Positions 36,015-45,405 of a DNA stretch of 64,000 bases are shown here, in pieces. The notes under the pieces were generated by a model that saw only the letters and a list, made by a program, of their open reading frames with translations, made no database searches and was not told the DNA's origin. The stretch lies in contig NZ_LT575468.1 of assembly GCF_900087055.1 (NCBI RefSeq), positions 1,612,001 through 1,676,000 on the forward strand, read 5' to 3'. Both the position numbers and the translations under genes were made by a program. The stretch's first letter is position 1. Every line of letters begins with the position of its first letter. Source of the stretch: Plesiomonas shigelloides (GTDB lineage: Bacteria; Pseudomonadota; Gammaproteobacteria; Enterobacterales; CAMTGL01).

Positions 36015-36015
36015 A
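35980..36015 (+). terminator. Strong intrinsic terminator of the candidate RNA
   Basis: AAAACCGGAATC, loop GCTGATAGAG, GATTCCGGTTTTTT. The 12-bp arms are perfect and end in T's. Confidence 0.92.
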
Positions 36016-36094
36016 TTGGCTATGCTTTGTGAACTGACTTTGTGAGCGAGCAGTGTGAACGGTTGCTTCTCAGCTGCTTTTCTCTGTGGCGCTG

Positions 36095-36556
36095 TTAATA
36101 CACCCAGTCTTTCAACTTAAATTGCATCGTATGTTGCCCATCCGTCAGATGAAGAATCTGGTTTTGCCATGTCAGCGTTGCCCCTTGCTGTAGCATCTGG
36201 GTAAACATTGCGTCAAATTTCTCCCATTCGGGATTCGCACAATTTTGTTGCGTTAGCGGGCGAAGGTCACTGACGATCCGTTGTCCATCAATGAGGTAAG
36301 TGCCTTGTAGCTCATGACAAAAGGTCGCTCCCAGTTGGCTATTCTCATAAAAATCGATGCCGGGATACATAGTGTTGCCTTGTTGAACCGGAGTCTGGTC
36401 AACCTGAGTCAACACAAAATGACGATGCGCTAGCATTTGTGGCGTGATCAATGACTCTGACGCAGAGGATGTTGCTATTGCGTTTGCTGATGTGGCGGCG
36501 GTGTTGGTGCATGCGGTCAGTGTTAACAAGGGGAGGAGTAGCAGCAGTTTGTTCAT
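36095..36556 (-). CDS. META-domain (HslJ-like) lipoprotein
   Basis: 153 residues with a lipoprotein signal MNKLLLLLPLLTLTAC, Cys16. The rest, AHRHFVLTQVDQTPV, GIDFYENSQLGATFCHELQGTYLIDGQRIV and the late FDAMFTQMLQQGATLTW, follows the META/HslJ pattern (RHWxLxxVDG…). The family is linked to heat or drug stress. The start was placed at the signal peptide; the frame is open further upstream. It is divergent from the membrane protein at 36778, with 221 bp between. Confidence 0.75.
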   Translation of the reverse strand: MNKLLLLLPLLTLTACTNTAATSANAIATSSASESLITPQMLAHRHFVLTQVDQTPVQQGNTMYPGIDFYENSQLGATFCHELQGTYLIDGQRIVSDLRPLTQQNCANPEWEKFDAMFTQMLQQGATLTWQNQILHLTDGQHTMQFKLKDWVY

Positions 36557-36777
36557 AAGGTCGGCCAGCGATTTAATTTGCTTAGTAAAATAATCAGTTC
36601 CAGAGTGTTGGCTCTCTGTAATCTTGATGCGACATAATATGAAAATCATACCTTAAATCTGCAAGCGAAATAGCACTATTCTGACTTGGCTGCGCTTTAA
36701 TGATAAATCCTTTTGTGATGGGCTAAGGCCAAATTATAATCTCTCTTTTCTTGTGGATGCGGTGAGATCTCGTTCAT

Positions 36778-37476
36778 ATGCTGAATGTGTTGGATTTTGT
36801 GTTTCCAGTATTACTGGGCATTGCGGTGATGGTCAATGTGATCATGGCGGTGGTTCTGTGGAAGGGGCAAATCTGTCCGGGGCAGCGTCGTCGCTTGATT
36901 AAGCAGGGGCGTGGGTTGACGGTTTTATGGTTGTCAACGTTGGCTGCGGGTGCCGTTTCTCTAGAAAATTCAGTATTGGTATTTTTGGTTGCTGTAGCGG
37001 GGATTGCGTATGAATTTTCTCGCCACCAGCCAGTGCGAGCACGAAATGCATTGTTTGCTTCAGCGATAGTCGGCGTGTTTGCATTTATAGCTGCGCTGTT
37101 TGTGCTGCCGGCGAAAGCGGTGATGGTGGTCAGTTTGCTGACATCTGGCGCTGCAGTAACACATACGTTGATGGTTTCTGCACGTTGTCGATTACAAGCA
37201 TTTTACCGTCTATTACCTGCGACGGGGTTATTGGGTATTTTAGCCGCATGTGCTGAAGCAGTGCGATCCGCACTTAATGTAAATCTTATCAATGCCGTTT
37301 CTGCACAATATGCAACCGCAGGGGCATTGCTGATGCTGGCTGTTGCATTTGTCATTTGGATTTGGCCTGAGTTTAGTAAAGAGAAGCCTGGATTGGGTCG
37401 AATGGCGGTTGTAAGCACTATTTGTGTGATAAGTAACTTGTTTAATGGTGCGATTAATATTGGATATTGGATTTAA
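36778..37476 (+). CDS. Multi-pass membrane protein of unknown function
   Basis: 232 residues with seven or eight hydrophobic segments; basic loops (CPGQRRRLIKQGRG, SRHQPVRARN, SARCRLQAFYR) lie between them. I do not recognise a named family. It is monocistronic. 37477-37660 behind it shows nothing I can name. Confidence 0.6.
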   Translation: MLNVLDFVFPVLLGIAVMVNVIMAVVLWKGQICPGQRRRLIKQGRGLTVLWLSTLAAGAVSLENSVLVFLVAVAGIAYEFSRHQPVRARNALFASAIVGVFAFIAALFVLPAKAVMVVSLLTSGAAVTHTLMVSARCRLQAFYRLLPATGLLGILAACAEAVRSALNVNLINAVSAQYATAGALLMLAVAFVIWIWPEFSKEKPGLGRMAVVSTICVISNLFNGAINIGYWI

Positions 37477-37660
37477 CTTACTTTGATTGCTTATTGCATG
37501 AATGTAATGCGGATATCGGTTTTGAGATAAGACGAGCCATAATCTCACAGATTAATTGTAGTATTAATGCGGTGAAACTATTTAATAGAGTTAGCGCTGA
37601 TGTATTGACCGCTGGGGCAATATAAAGGGTAGGGTAACAGGCCGATCCTTGGCCAGTGGT

Positions 37661-38269
37661 TTACTTACTTTTTAATCCAAACAGCAGATAAAGCATATTA
37701 CGTAATTCAGCAAAATAATCATCTAACTGCGCTGTGCTGTCTCGTGAGCAATCACGCAGTACAGCCGTTACAATCAGTGGGATCATTCTACGGATAGTGG
37801 GTAAGCGGCTCTCATCAAAATGAGGGTTTAAATGAATAATCAAATTACCCCAAACATCAGATAACCATTCATTTTCCAGCTCATACAGGTTATGCAGCTC
37901 TGGTGTAATCGCTACAGAAGACCATACAGCCTGATAGCCGGGTTCTTTACTCAGAAAATGGATATGTACGTTCAGTAGAGCGTTAATCAGCTCTTCGCCA
38001 TCCAATCGTTGATCTCTGACCTGACGGAATTGCTCGCGGAGCTTTTCCAGATGGCTTAGAGCCAGTGCATGAATGACTGAGGTTTTATTAGGGAAGTATC
38101 GGTACAGTGAAGTCCGAGTAATACCCGCATGATTAGCGATATCACCAGGGTTAACCGCATCAATACCTTTCTGGTCGAATAGTTCTGCTGCAGCATCCAA
38201 GATGCGTTGAACGCGCTCCCGGCTACGGCGTTGTAGTGGTTGTTGTCGCTGCACGACGTGATTCCTCAT
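37661..38269 (-). CDS. TetR-family transcriptional regulator
   Basis: 202 residues; the HTH RERVQRILDAAAELFDQKGIDAVNPGDIANHAGITRTSLYRYFPNK occupies about 17-62. The ligand domain is of an AcrR-like type. There is no adjacent target gene, so the regulon is unknown. The 438 bp upstream, 38270-38707, hold its promoter and the ldhA 3' region and no gene. Confidence 0.88.
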   Translation of the reverse strand: MRNHVVQRQQPLQRRSRERVQRILDAAAELFDQKGIDAVNPGDIANHAGITRTSLYRYFPNKTSVIHALALSHLEKLREQFRQVRDQRLDGEELINALLNVHIHFLSKEPGYQAVWSSVAITPELHNLYELENEWLSDVWGNLIIHLNPHFDESRLPTIRRMIPLIVTAVLRDCSRDSTAQLDDYFAELRNMLYLLFGLKSK

Positions 38270-38647
38270 GTGTTGTGATTTTATCGGTGACCACTGTTCG
38301 AACTTGTTTTATCACAATTGGTGTTGTTTTATTTATAAAGCTAGAAGCGAAAGCTTGAGTTCGTCAAATAGCATTTGAATAAATCGTTCAATGTATTTTT
38401 GTCGGGTTTCCGACAGCATTGATATCAATTTCCATTCATAAAAGTAACGGTATTCGACGAATTGACATGTTTTGCCTATATTCTGCGCAAAAGAAGGCAT
38501 AACTTAGCAGAAAATCAGAAACAAACAAGCGGGAGTATAGTGTCGTATCTCACGGATATTTCAGCGTTATTTTTAAGACAGTGTGTTTTAAAATTAATTA
38601 ACTTAATGAAATATCTTTAGTTCTTTGAGGAGGGCTTGGGGAAAATA

Positions 38648-38686
38648 GGACAGGAGGTATACAACCCCCTGTCGATAATTTTTTTT
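38648..38686. terminator. Terminator downstream of ldhA, possibly bidirectional
   Basis: GGACAGGAGG / CCCCCTGTC with one mismatch, loop TATACAA, followed on the plus strand by eight T and on the minus strand by CTATTTT. It lies 22 bp past the ldhA stop. Confidence 0.6.
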
Positions 38687-38707
38687 GGTCAGAGCTCGGA
38701 TGTCGGA

Positions 38708-39700
38708 TTATATTTCGACTTTATTTACACAGTGTTTTGTTTTAACGAACTCTGCGATATTGCTCAGTGTGGTTTCGGCGATATTGGTCAGCGCTTCTTC
38801 GGTCAAGAACGCTTGGTGACCGGTGAACAGTACGTTGTGGCATGCCGACAGACGACGGAACACGTCATCCTTGATCACGTCATTGGATTTGTCTTCGAAG
38901 AACAGATCGCGTTCATTTTCATACACATCCAGACCCAGAGAGCCAATCTGCTCTTGCTTCAAGGCTTCGATAGCATCTTGAGAGTTCAGCAGAGCACCAC
39001 GACTGGTGTTGATGATCATCACGCCTTTCTTCATCTTGGCAAACGCATCAGCATTCAGCAGGTGGCGATTTTCCGGTGTCAGCGGGCAGTGCAGTGAAAT
39101 CACATCTGACTGGGCAAACAGGGTATCAAGATCCACATATTTACCACCGAGTTTAGCCACTTCAGGGTTTTCGTACGGATCAAAGGCCAGCAGATTCATG
39201 CCAAATCCTTTCAGGATACGCATGGTGGCAATACCGATTTTACCGGTACCGATGATCCCCGCGGTTTTACCGTGCATATTAAAACCGGTCAGGCCTTCCA
39301 GTGAGAAGTTGGCATCACGGGTGCGCTGGTAAGCGCGGTGAATCCGGCGATTCAGGGTCAGCATCATACCGACTGCATGTTCTGCGACGGCTTCCGGGGA
39401 GTAAGCAGGCACACGCACGACGGTGATACCGTACTCTTTGGCAGCTTCCAAATCGACGTTATTAAATCCGGCACAGCGCAGAGCAATCAGTTTGATCCCC
39501 TGTTGAGCAAGTACCTGAATAGCTTCACGATCGGCGGTATCGTTCACGAAGATACAGACAACGTCAGCGCCTTCGGCCATCCGCGCGGTTTTTGCATCAA
39601 ATTTAAAGTCGAAAAATTCGAGATTAAAGCCAAAATCCTGATTTACCAGGCTGAAAAACTTACGATCGTATTGTTTGGTACTGAATACAGCGATATTCAT
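38708..39700 (-). CDS. ldhA: Fermentative D-lactate dehydrogenase
   Basis: 330 residues matching E. coli LdhA from end to end, with LRCAGFNNVDL, VPAYSPEAVAEHAVGM, the NAD fold GIIGTGKIGIATM, catalytic R in NTSRGALLN, E in YENERDLFFEDKS and H in TGHQAFLTEEAL. It reduces pyruvate to D-lactate in anaerobic growth. GGAG 9 bases before the ATG at 39700 is better placed than for the GTG at 39706. Confidence 0.95.
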   Translation of the reverse strand: MNIAVFSTKQYDRKFFSLVNQDFGFNLEFFDFKFDAKTARMAEGADVVCIFVNDTADREAIQVLAQQGIKLIALRCAGFNNVDLEAAKEYGITVVRVPAYSPEAVAEHAVGMMLTLNRRIHRAYQRTRDANFSLEGLTGFNMHGKTAGIIGTGKIGIATMRILKGFGMNLLAFDPYENPEVAKLGGKYVDLDTLFAQSDVISLHCPLTPENRHLLNADAFAKMKKGVMIINTSRGALLNSQDAIEALKQEQIGSLGLDVYENERDLFFEDKSNDVIKDDVFRRLSACHNVLFTGHQAFLTEEALTNIAETTLSNIAEFVKTKHCVNKVEI

Positions 39701-39849
39701 GGTCACATTCTCCGCAACTCAAGCTGTAATTAAATTACAGAAATAATTGATGCAAATCAAATAACGTGCCAGGTTGCACTGTAAGTAGACGTTAACAAAG
39801 GTGTACAGCTCTAATTTATGTTATTTATTTTCATGAATTGGCGAGAAAA

Positions 39850-39974
39850 CCCGCAGCTACAGAACCCACAGCGGTGTTGGCTGCGTTCATTCACCCCAAT
39901 CACGTAGTTTGCCTATGCTCATGGGGATTCACTCACTGGCCGCCCACCTGCAACTTAACGTTGTTTGGGTATAT
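39850..39974. repeat. ERIC-like palindromic element
   Basis: The core CATTCACCCCAATCACGTAG…CTATGCTCATGGGGATTCACTC matches the conserved halves of enterobacterial repetitive intergenic consensus, known from the ERIC-PCR primer sites (CTGGGGATTCAC and GACTGGGGTGA). The flanks GTTGGCTGCG and GCCCACCTGCAACTTAA…GGGTATAT also fit. The element sits in the gene-free region 39701-40393 between ldhA and the CBS gene. Confidence 0.75.
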
Positions 39975-40393
39975 CTACTCTCGTCACTTAATGTTTCTAC
40001 ACATCATGTTTCTACACACGGCTCGCCATACTTTCCAATCAATGCTGAACTTCAATCTCTATCGGTAACCTCGGCACGAGTCCCGTTTAAGTATGGATGA
40101 TGCCAGATACACGGTGAGTGGTGCGTCTGTGAAATTCTTTGCCTAGGTCATCGGGTTCACACTTTACGGACTATACACTGGCTTTATGGACTCTTGAGTC
40201 TCGCTACTGTTGAGAGTGTCGTGGTCGCATTTTGCTGCGTGCTGACGGCGCGTTGCGGCTCAAATCACCGACAATGTTCAAATAAGCTGGGCTGGTGACT
40301 TTGTTATCTGCTGAACCTTGTCTATCTTTAGAAGAAAATACCGAACATTATTCTTTGCTGCCGTGTTTTCTTTCGCTAGAAGAGGGGATTGCC

Positions 40394-40807
40394 ATGGAGT
40401 CCATTAAAGTTGCTGATTATATGCATCGCAAGATCGTGACACTGTCACCCAAAATGACGCTGACGGGTGCGCTAAAGGTTCTGCTGGATAATCAGCTGAC
40501 TGGCGCTCCGGTGGTTGATGCGCACGGTATGTTGGCCGGATTTATCTCCGAACAAGACATGATCAAACGCTTGCTCAGTGCGTCGTACCATAACAGTGAG
40601 TTTTCCTATGTGTCTGATTTGATGCGAACCGAAGTCCTGACGGTTGCTCCTGATGACTCTGTGGTGGAGATTGCACAGATGATGGCGCAACAAAAACCGA
40701 AGATTTATCCGGTTTGTCTGGATGGTCGTGTGGTGGGCATTATAGATCGCCATGACATTATGCGCGCTATATATAACCATCTTTCCAAGAATCACAATGT
40801 CATATAA
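40394..40807 (+). CDS. CBS-domain protein
   Basis: 137 residues forming one CBS pair: VADYMHRKIVTLSPKMTLTGALKVLLDNQLTGAPVVDAHGMLAGFISEQDMIKRL and VSDLMRTEVLTVAPDDSVVEIAQMMAQQKPKIYPVCLDGRVVGIIDRHDIMRAI. Such modules bind adenine nucleotides and regulate partners. GAGGGGA stands before the ATG. The frame runs upstream to 40295 without a start signal. Confidence 0.88.
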   Translation: MESIKVADYMHRKIVTLSPKMTLTGALKVLLDNQLTGAPVVDAHGMLAGFISEQDMIKRLLSASYHNSEFSYVSDLMRTEVLTVAPDDSVVEIAQMMAQQKPKIYPVCLDGRVVGIIDRHDIMRAIYNHLSKNHNVI

Positions 40808-41017
40808 CTGAGTTGGTTTATGGCGGTAGTGATATTGACTGTTCATTGCGCACAAGTTCGGAGTTTTCCATTGTGCCGTTCCGAGCTGTGCGCTTGGTCC
40901 AAAAATAGATATCTAATTGATTCATTATGTTTTTCTGACATAACTCACGGCGATTTTTCCCCAGTCTGAGATGATATCCGTAACTTTTTTATGGATTATT
41001 AAAGACGGTGGTTACGC

Positions 41018-42442
41018 ATGGATAGAGAAACCTACGGTTCATGGCGGTTTTGGCTCAAAACCTTGCCCTTTTTGTTGTTTATCCTCATTTTATTAGCTCC
41101 TTCCGACTGGTTTATGATGCCGGGCTTGACCACCATCGAGCAGCGCGTGATTGCTATTTTTGTCTTAGCCGCGCTCTGTTGGATCCTCGAACCGATTCCT
41201 ATCTATGCCACTTCAGTGCTGATTATCGTGCTGGAATTACTGCTGATCTCCGATAAATCGATTTGGCTGGCATTGCCCGCAAACGATGAACTGGCATTCG
41301 GCACCCAGCTGGGTTACCAAGAGATCATGGCGACCTTTGCCTCGCCAATCATCATGCTGTTTCTGGGCGGGTTCTTTCTGGCCATGGCGGCGACCAAATA
41401 CCGCCTTGACGTGAACTTAGCCCGGGTTCTGCTCAAACCGTTCGGACGTAACCCACGCAACGTGATGATGGGGCTGATGGTGGTGACGGCAGTGTTCTCG
41501 ATGTTTATGAGTAACACAGCGACTACGGCCATGATGTTGTCGATTTTGACGCCGGTGCTGGCGGCGCTGCCGGCAGGGGATCGCGGACGTGTAGCGTTTG
41601 CACTGTCTATTCCCGTGGCGGCGAATATTGGCGGGATTGGTACGCCGATTGGTACGCCACCGAATGCAGTTGCGCTCAAGTATTTGACCGGTGAGAACGC
41701 GATTTCCTTTGGTGAATGGATGATGTTCGGCGTGCCATTTGTGATGGTGATGCTGGTTATCAGCTGGATCTTGCTCAACACCTTCTATGCTTCGGAACAA
41801 AAAGAAATTGATGTTCAGATTCGCGGTAAGTTTTTGAAAACCGGTAAAGCCTATCTGGTGTATGTCACCTTTATTGCGACCGTTTTGCTATGGATGTTTG
41901 GCAGTGCGCACAACATGAACTCCTACGTGGTGGCGCTGATCCCAGTGGCGGTGTTTGTCTCTTCCGGGGTGATCACCCGTGATGACATGAAAAAGATGTC
42001 GTGGGACGTGCTCTGGTTAGTATCGGGCGGTATTGCGCTGGGCTTGGCGTTGGAGAAAACCGGTTTAGCGGCACGCTTGGTGCACAGCATTCCGTTTGCT
42101 GACTATCCGGCGGTTGCAGTGCTGTTAGGAGCGGTTGCGCTGACCTTGATCATGGCTAACTTTATGTCACACACTGCCACGGCCAACTTGTTGTTACCAC
42201 TGATGGCGGCGCTGGCGGGGACGGTTTCAGGGTTGAATGAAGTCACACTTATCTTGGCGGTGACTTTTGCCGCATCCTTAGGGATGGCGCTGCCGATCAG
42301 TACGCCGCCTAACGCTCTGGCCCATGCCACGGGAATGGTGGAGTCATCACAAATGGCAAAAACCGGCACGTGGCTTGGCATCATCGGCGTGGTGCTGTGC
42401 TTGATGATGTTGGCGCTGCTTGGGCAGTTGGGGGTGATCTGA
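41018..42442 (+). CDS. DASS-family (SLC13) sodium/dicarboxylate-type symporter
   Basis: 474 residues with about 11 membrane segments. The first SNT motif is MSNTATT (165-167), the repeat is MSHTATA (384-386), and each is followed by a GTPxGTPPN-type loop (208-216; LPISTPPN). This is the layout of VcINDY. The substrate should be a dicarboxylate or a similar anion. It is the first gene of an operon with its own two-component pair, and its stop overlaps the kinase start as TGATG. Confidence 0.92.
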   Translation: MDRETYGSWRFWLKTLPFLLFILILLAPSDWFMMPGLTTIEQRVIAIFVLAALCWILEPIPIYATSVLIIVLELLLISDKSIWLALPANDELAFGTQLGYQEIMATFASPIIMLFLGGFFLAMAATKYRLDVNLARVLLKPFGRNPRNVMMGLMVVTAVFSMFMSNTATTAMMLSILTPVLAALPAGDRGRVAFALSIPVAANIGGIGTPIGTPPNAVALKYLTGENAISFGEWMMFGVPFVMVMLVISWILLNTFYASEQKEIDVQIRGKFLKTGKAYLVYVTFIATVLLWMFGSAHNMNSYVVALIPVAVFVSSGVITRDDMKKMSWDVLWLVSGGIALGLALEKTGLAARLVHSIPFADYPAVAVLLGAVALTLIMANFMSHTATANLLLPLMAALAGTVSGLNEVTLILAVTFAASLGMALPISTPPNALAHATGMVESSQMAKTGTWLGIIGVVLCLMMLALLGQLGVI

Positions 42443-43851
42443 TGCCCGTATCTGCAACGCAACCGACTGTGTTTGAGCGCATTATCCGCGATTATTTCAC
42501 GCATCCGGCGCAGCGGGTCACCTTGCTGCCCGGTGATGTGCTGATGGACCAAGGCGAGTTCAATGAGCGGCTCTATTACGTGCATTCTGGGCAGCTGATC
42601 GCCACGGTCAGTGCGCCGGATGATGTGGGGGAAGAGGAGCAAGCCGAGCTGTTTTTGGCAAGCCCGGGCACCTTTATCGGGGTGCACAGTTTCTTCTCTT
42701 ATCGACTGGTGGCCTCTAGCCGCGTAGTCGCGCAGACGGAGGCTGAGCTGGCGTGGATAGATATCCGCACGCGACCGGTCGATCCTGAATTGCACGGCAG
42801 CTTGAGTGAGCAGTTTATGCCGGTGATCGTGGAGGAGTTGCAGCGTCGGCAATGGCGTTTGAGCCAGATGGCGCGTGAGCGCGAGGCTGCCAACCGCCGT
42901 TTGCATATGGCGGAGAAGCTCTCGACGCTCGGGCAGCTGGCTGCTGGCTTGGCGCATGAGTTGAATAATGCCGTCGGAGTACTGGCGCGCAAATCCGATT
43001 ATCTGAGCGGGGTGTTGCGGATTTTGCTGCAGGAGAAATCGCCGTCGTTGATCAGTTGGTTTGACCGAGGTCAGCAGACCGGACAAACCGCATCAAGCTC
43101 GGTGGTGCGCCAACAAGCGGCGGAGTTGCGTCGTCGTTTTGGGTTAGCGCCGGAGCAAGCGAAAACCTTGGCGCGCGCATTGGATGATGGCGCTATCCCG
43201 ACCGAATTACCACAGCCGCTCGAGGGCGCGTTGCAGCTCTGGGAGATCGGGCGTGATTGCTATGACATGCAACTGGCGGCGTCTCATGCCTCTGGCATCG
43301 TCAAATCGGTGAAGCAGTTAGGCGGTGGCGATTATCAGCGGCAGTGGGGAATTGATGTCAATGAATCTGTCCGCGAAGCCTTGGCGCTACTGCAAAGTCA
43401 TTTGCGTGAGGTTAATGTTGATTTGAATCTGGGGCAATTACCGCCTTTGTATGGAAATACCACCGAACTGGTGCAGGTTTGGGTCAATATCATCAAAAAT
43501 GGTTGGGATGCGATGAAAGATGCGCAAACCCCAGATCCCACCATCAAAATTTCTACCCGTGCCGGTAAACGCTCGATTCAGATTTCACTGGCCAACAATG
43601 GCCCGATGATCCCTGAAGAGGTGGCGGCGCGTATTTTCCAGCCCAATTTTACGACCAAAACCATGTCGGCGCGTCGCCAAGGGCAAACGGTCGGGTTGGG
43701 GTTGGGTTTGTATATCGTTAAGCGCTTGGTGGAGAGTTATGGCGGAGACTTACTCTTGAAAAGCACGCCAGAATATACCCGTTTTCGAGTTCGGTTGCCG
43801 CTGCAGGCGGAGCCGCTGTCATCGCCAGAACGCCATGATGACGATGAATAA
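42442..43851 (+). CDS. Sensor histidine kinase with cNMP-binding-like N-terminal domain
   Basis: 469 residues. The N-terminal 110 residues (RVTLLPGDVLMDQGEFNERLYYVHSGQLIATV, PGTFIGVHSFFS) look like a cyclic-nucleotide-binding beta-roll used as a sensor. A coiled-coil linker (about 125-160) leads to the phosphoacceptor site LAAGLAHELNN (His172). The ATPase has NIIKNGWDAMKDA, NNGPMIPE and GLGLGLYIVKRLV. There is no membrane segment, so the kinase is cytosolic. It is translationally coupled to the transporter. Confidence 0.88.
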   Translation: MPVSATQPTVFERIIRDYFTHPAQRVTLLPGDVLMDQGEFNERLYYVHSGQLIATVSAPDDVGEEEQAELFLASPGTFIGVHSFFSYRLVASSRVVAQTEAELAWIDIRTRPVDPELHGSLSEQFMPVIVEELQRRQWRLSQMAREREAANRRLHMAEKLSTLGQLAAGLAHELNNAVGVLARKSDYLSGVLRILLQEKSPSLISWFDRGQQTGQTASSSVVRQQAAELRRRFGLAPEQAKTLARALDDGAIPTELPQPLEGALQLWEIGRDCYDMQLAASHASGIVKSVKQLGGGDYQRQWGIDVNESVREALALLQSHLREVNVDLNLGQLPPLYGNTTELVQVWVNIIKNGWDAMKDAQTPDPTIKISTRAGKRSIQISLANNGPMIPEEVAARIFQPNFTTKTMSARRQGQTVGLGLGLYIVKRLVESYGGDLLLKSTPEYTRFRVRLPLQAEPLSSPERHDDDE

Positions 43852-43918
43852 TTGCGTGTTTGCGGCAGGCGAAACGGGTGTGTGCTGGAGTTGGTGGTGA
43901 GTTAGCCATTATCGAGGC

Positions 43919-43952
43919 TAGTAGCGAAGCTAATTATTTATCTTCGCTACTA
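43919..43952 (+). promoter_or_regulatory. Intercistronic hairpin between kinase and response regulator
   Basis: Perfect 11-bp arms TAGTAGCGAAG / CTTCGCTACTA around a 12-base AT-rich loop, in the 182-bp gap. No T-run follows. It could be an RNA stability or partial attenuation signal that lowers or separates expression of the regulator. Confidence 0.45.
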
Positions 43953-44033
43953 ACATCAGCCTTCGCGGCATAACCGCAACACCCTACGTGAGCCTGTGCT
44001 GGCACAAGCAAAGGGATTTTACAGGAGGTCAAA

Positions 44034-44510
44034 ATGGAAAAGCTGTATCTGATTTGTGTGGATGATCAGCGAGATGTGCTGAGCGCTGTCGTCAGAGATC
44101 TCGAAAAGCTGAGTGACTGGGTCTGTATTGAAGAGAGTGAGTCCGCCGATGAAGCGGCGGGGTTAATGGACGAACTCGATGCCGAAGGTTGTCCGATTGC
44201 GTTAGTGATTTCCGATCATATTATGCCGGGCAAAAGCGGGGTCGATTTTCTGGCCGATATTGCCCAAGATATGCGCTTTATCCAAACCAAAAAGATTTTG
44301 CTGACCGGACAGGCATCTCACAAAGACACTATAGATGCGGTGAACCGAGCGCGTATTCAGCACTACATTGAAAAACCGTGGCAACCGGAGCCGCTGTTGG
44401 CAATTTGCCGTAAATTGCTGACCGAGTATCTGTTTGATACCGGTATGGATGTCACGCCTTATATTGAGTTTGCCGACCAAGCGGTGTTGCTGGAGCGTAT
44501 GCGCGACTAG
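44034..44510 (+). CDS. Response regulator, receiver domain only
   Basis: 158 residues: acidic pocket VDDQ (Asp10, Asp11), phosphoacceptor Asp61 in LVISDHIMPGKSG, Thr91 in LLTGQ and Lys114 in IEKPW. The C-terminal 40 residues form no known output domain. It probably acts by protein contact with the neighbouring kinase or transporter. AGGAGGT precedes the ATG. Confidence 0.9.
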   Translation: MEKLYLICVDDQRDVLSAVVRDLEKLSDWVCIEESESADEAAGLMDELDAEGCPIALVISDHIMPGKSGVDFLADIAQDMRFIQTKKILLTGQASHKDTIDAVNRARIQHYIEKPWQPEPLLAICRKLLTEYLFDTGMDVTPYIEFADQAVLLERMRD

Positions 44511-44535
44511 CACCATCTTGATTGCCGCAGACAAA

Positions 44536-44565
44536 ATGAGCCCCAGTATTGGGGCTCATTTGTTT
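44536..44565 (+). terminator. Operon terminator after the response regulator
   Basis: ATGAGCCCC, loop AGTATT, GGGGCTCAT then TTGTTT. Confidence 0.9.
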
Positions 44566-44607
44566 CGGTATACCCGATTTTCCGGCAGTGATTCTCTTTA
44601 TTGCGTG

Positions 44608-45405
44608 TTATTCGCGGTACAGCTTCACCAGCTCAGGATCGAGTACCCCTTGCGGGGTGAGTGTGACGCGCAGGCTCATCATCAGCATTAAAGTGGATGA
44701 CAAAGTGGTGCAAGCCAGCAGTGAGAGCATCACCAGAATCTGGTATTTAATTGCCAACAAAGGGCTATTACCGCCCAAAATCTGGCCGGTCATCATGCCC
44801 GGTAACGAGACAATCCCCAGCGTTGCCATCGACAAAATTGTCGGCGACCATGCCGAGCGCATAGCTTGGCGGACGTACGGTAAGGCGGCTTCCCACGGCG
44901 TTGCACCCAGCGACAGATCCATCATCCACATCGGTTGTTGGTTGACGACGGCGCGATAAAAACGATCTAACACCAGATAGTTCGCGGTGAGGGCATTACC
45001 CAGTAACATACCGGCTAGCGGGATGGCAAAGCGCGCATCAAACCACGGCGTAGGCTGCAAAATCACCACCAGCAAATAGCCGAGGATCAGCAATGCGCCG
45101 CAGCTTATTCCTGCGAAAACCGGCAAGAATAAGCGCTTACGTGGCAGTGGGGTGCGTTTGATGGCGTTGGAGGCGGCGGCGCTCATCATCACCAGCAGCC
45201 ATGCAGCGTTGACCCACAGATTATTCAGTTTAAACAGATATTCCAAATACACGCCGATCAGCGCCAGCTGCACAATCATGCGCAGGCTCGACTTCACAAT
45301 GTCTTTGCCCAGTTTCAGTTGTAACCAGCGGCTGAGAAGCAGCGGAATACCCAGCAATAACACACCGAGCGCGACATCGGTCCAACTGACAAATAACTCA
45401 TCCAT
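44608..45405 (-). CDS. fetB: Iron export ABC transporter permease FetB
   Basis: 265 residues with about seven membrane segments, including SSLRMIVQLALIGVYLEYLF, GMLLGNALTANYLVLDRF, the EALPYVRQAM-like EAALPYVRQAMRSAWSPTIL and GIVSLPGMMTGQILGG, the UPF0014 (YbbM/FetB) signature. With FetA it exports iron and protects against peroxide stress in E. coli. The gene overlaps the end of fetA by 8 bp. Confidence 0.9.
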   Translation of the reverse strand: MDELFVSWTDVALGVLLLGIPLLLSRWLQLKLGKDIVKSSLRMIVQLALIGVYLEYLFKLNNLWVNAAWLLVMMSAAASNAIKRTPLPRKRLFLPVFAGISCGALLILGYLLVVILQPTPWFDARFAIPLAGMLLGNALTANYLVLDRFYRAVVNQQPMWMMDLSLGATPWEAALPYVRQAMRSAWSPTILSMATLGIVSLPGMMTGQILGGNSPLLAIKYQILVMLSLLACTTLSSTLMLMMSLRVTLTPQGVLDPELVKLYRE

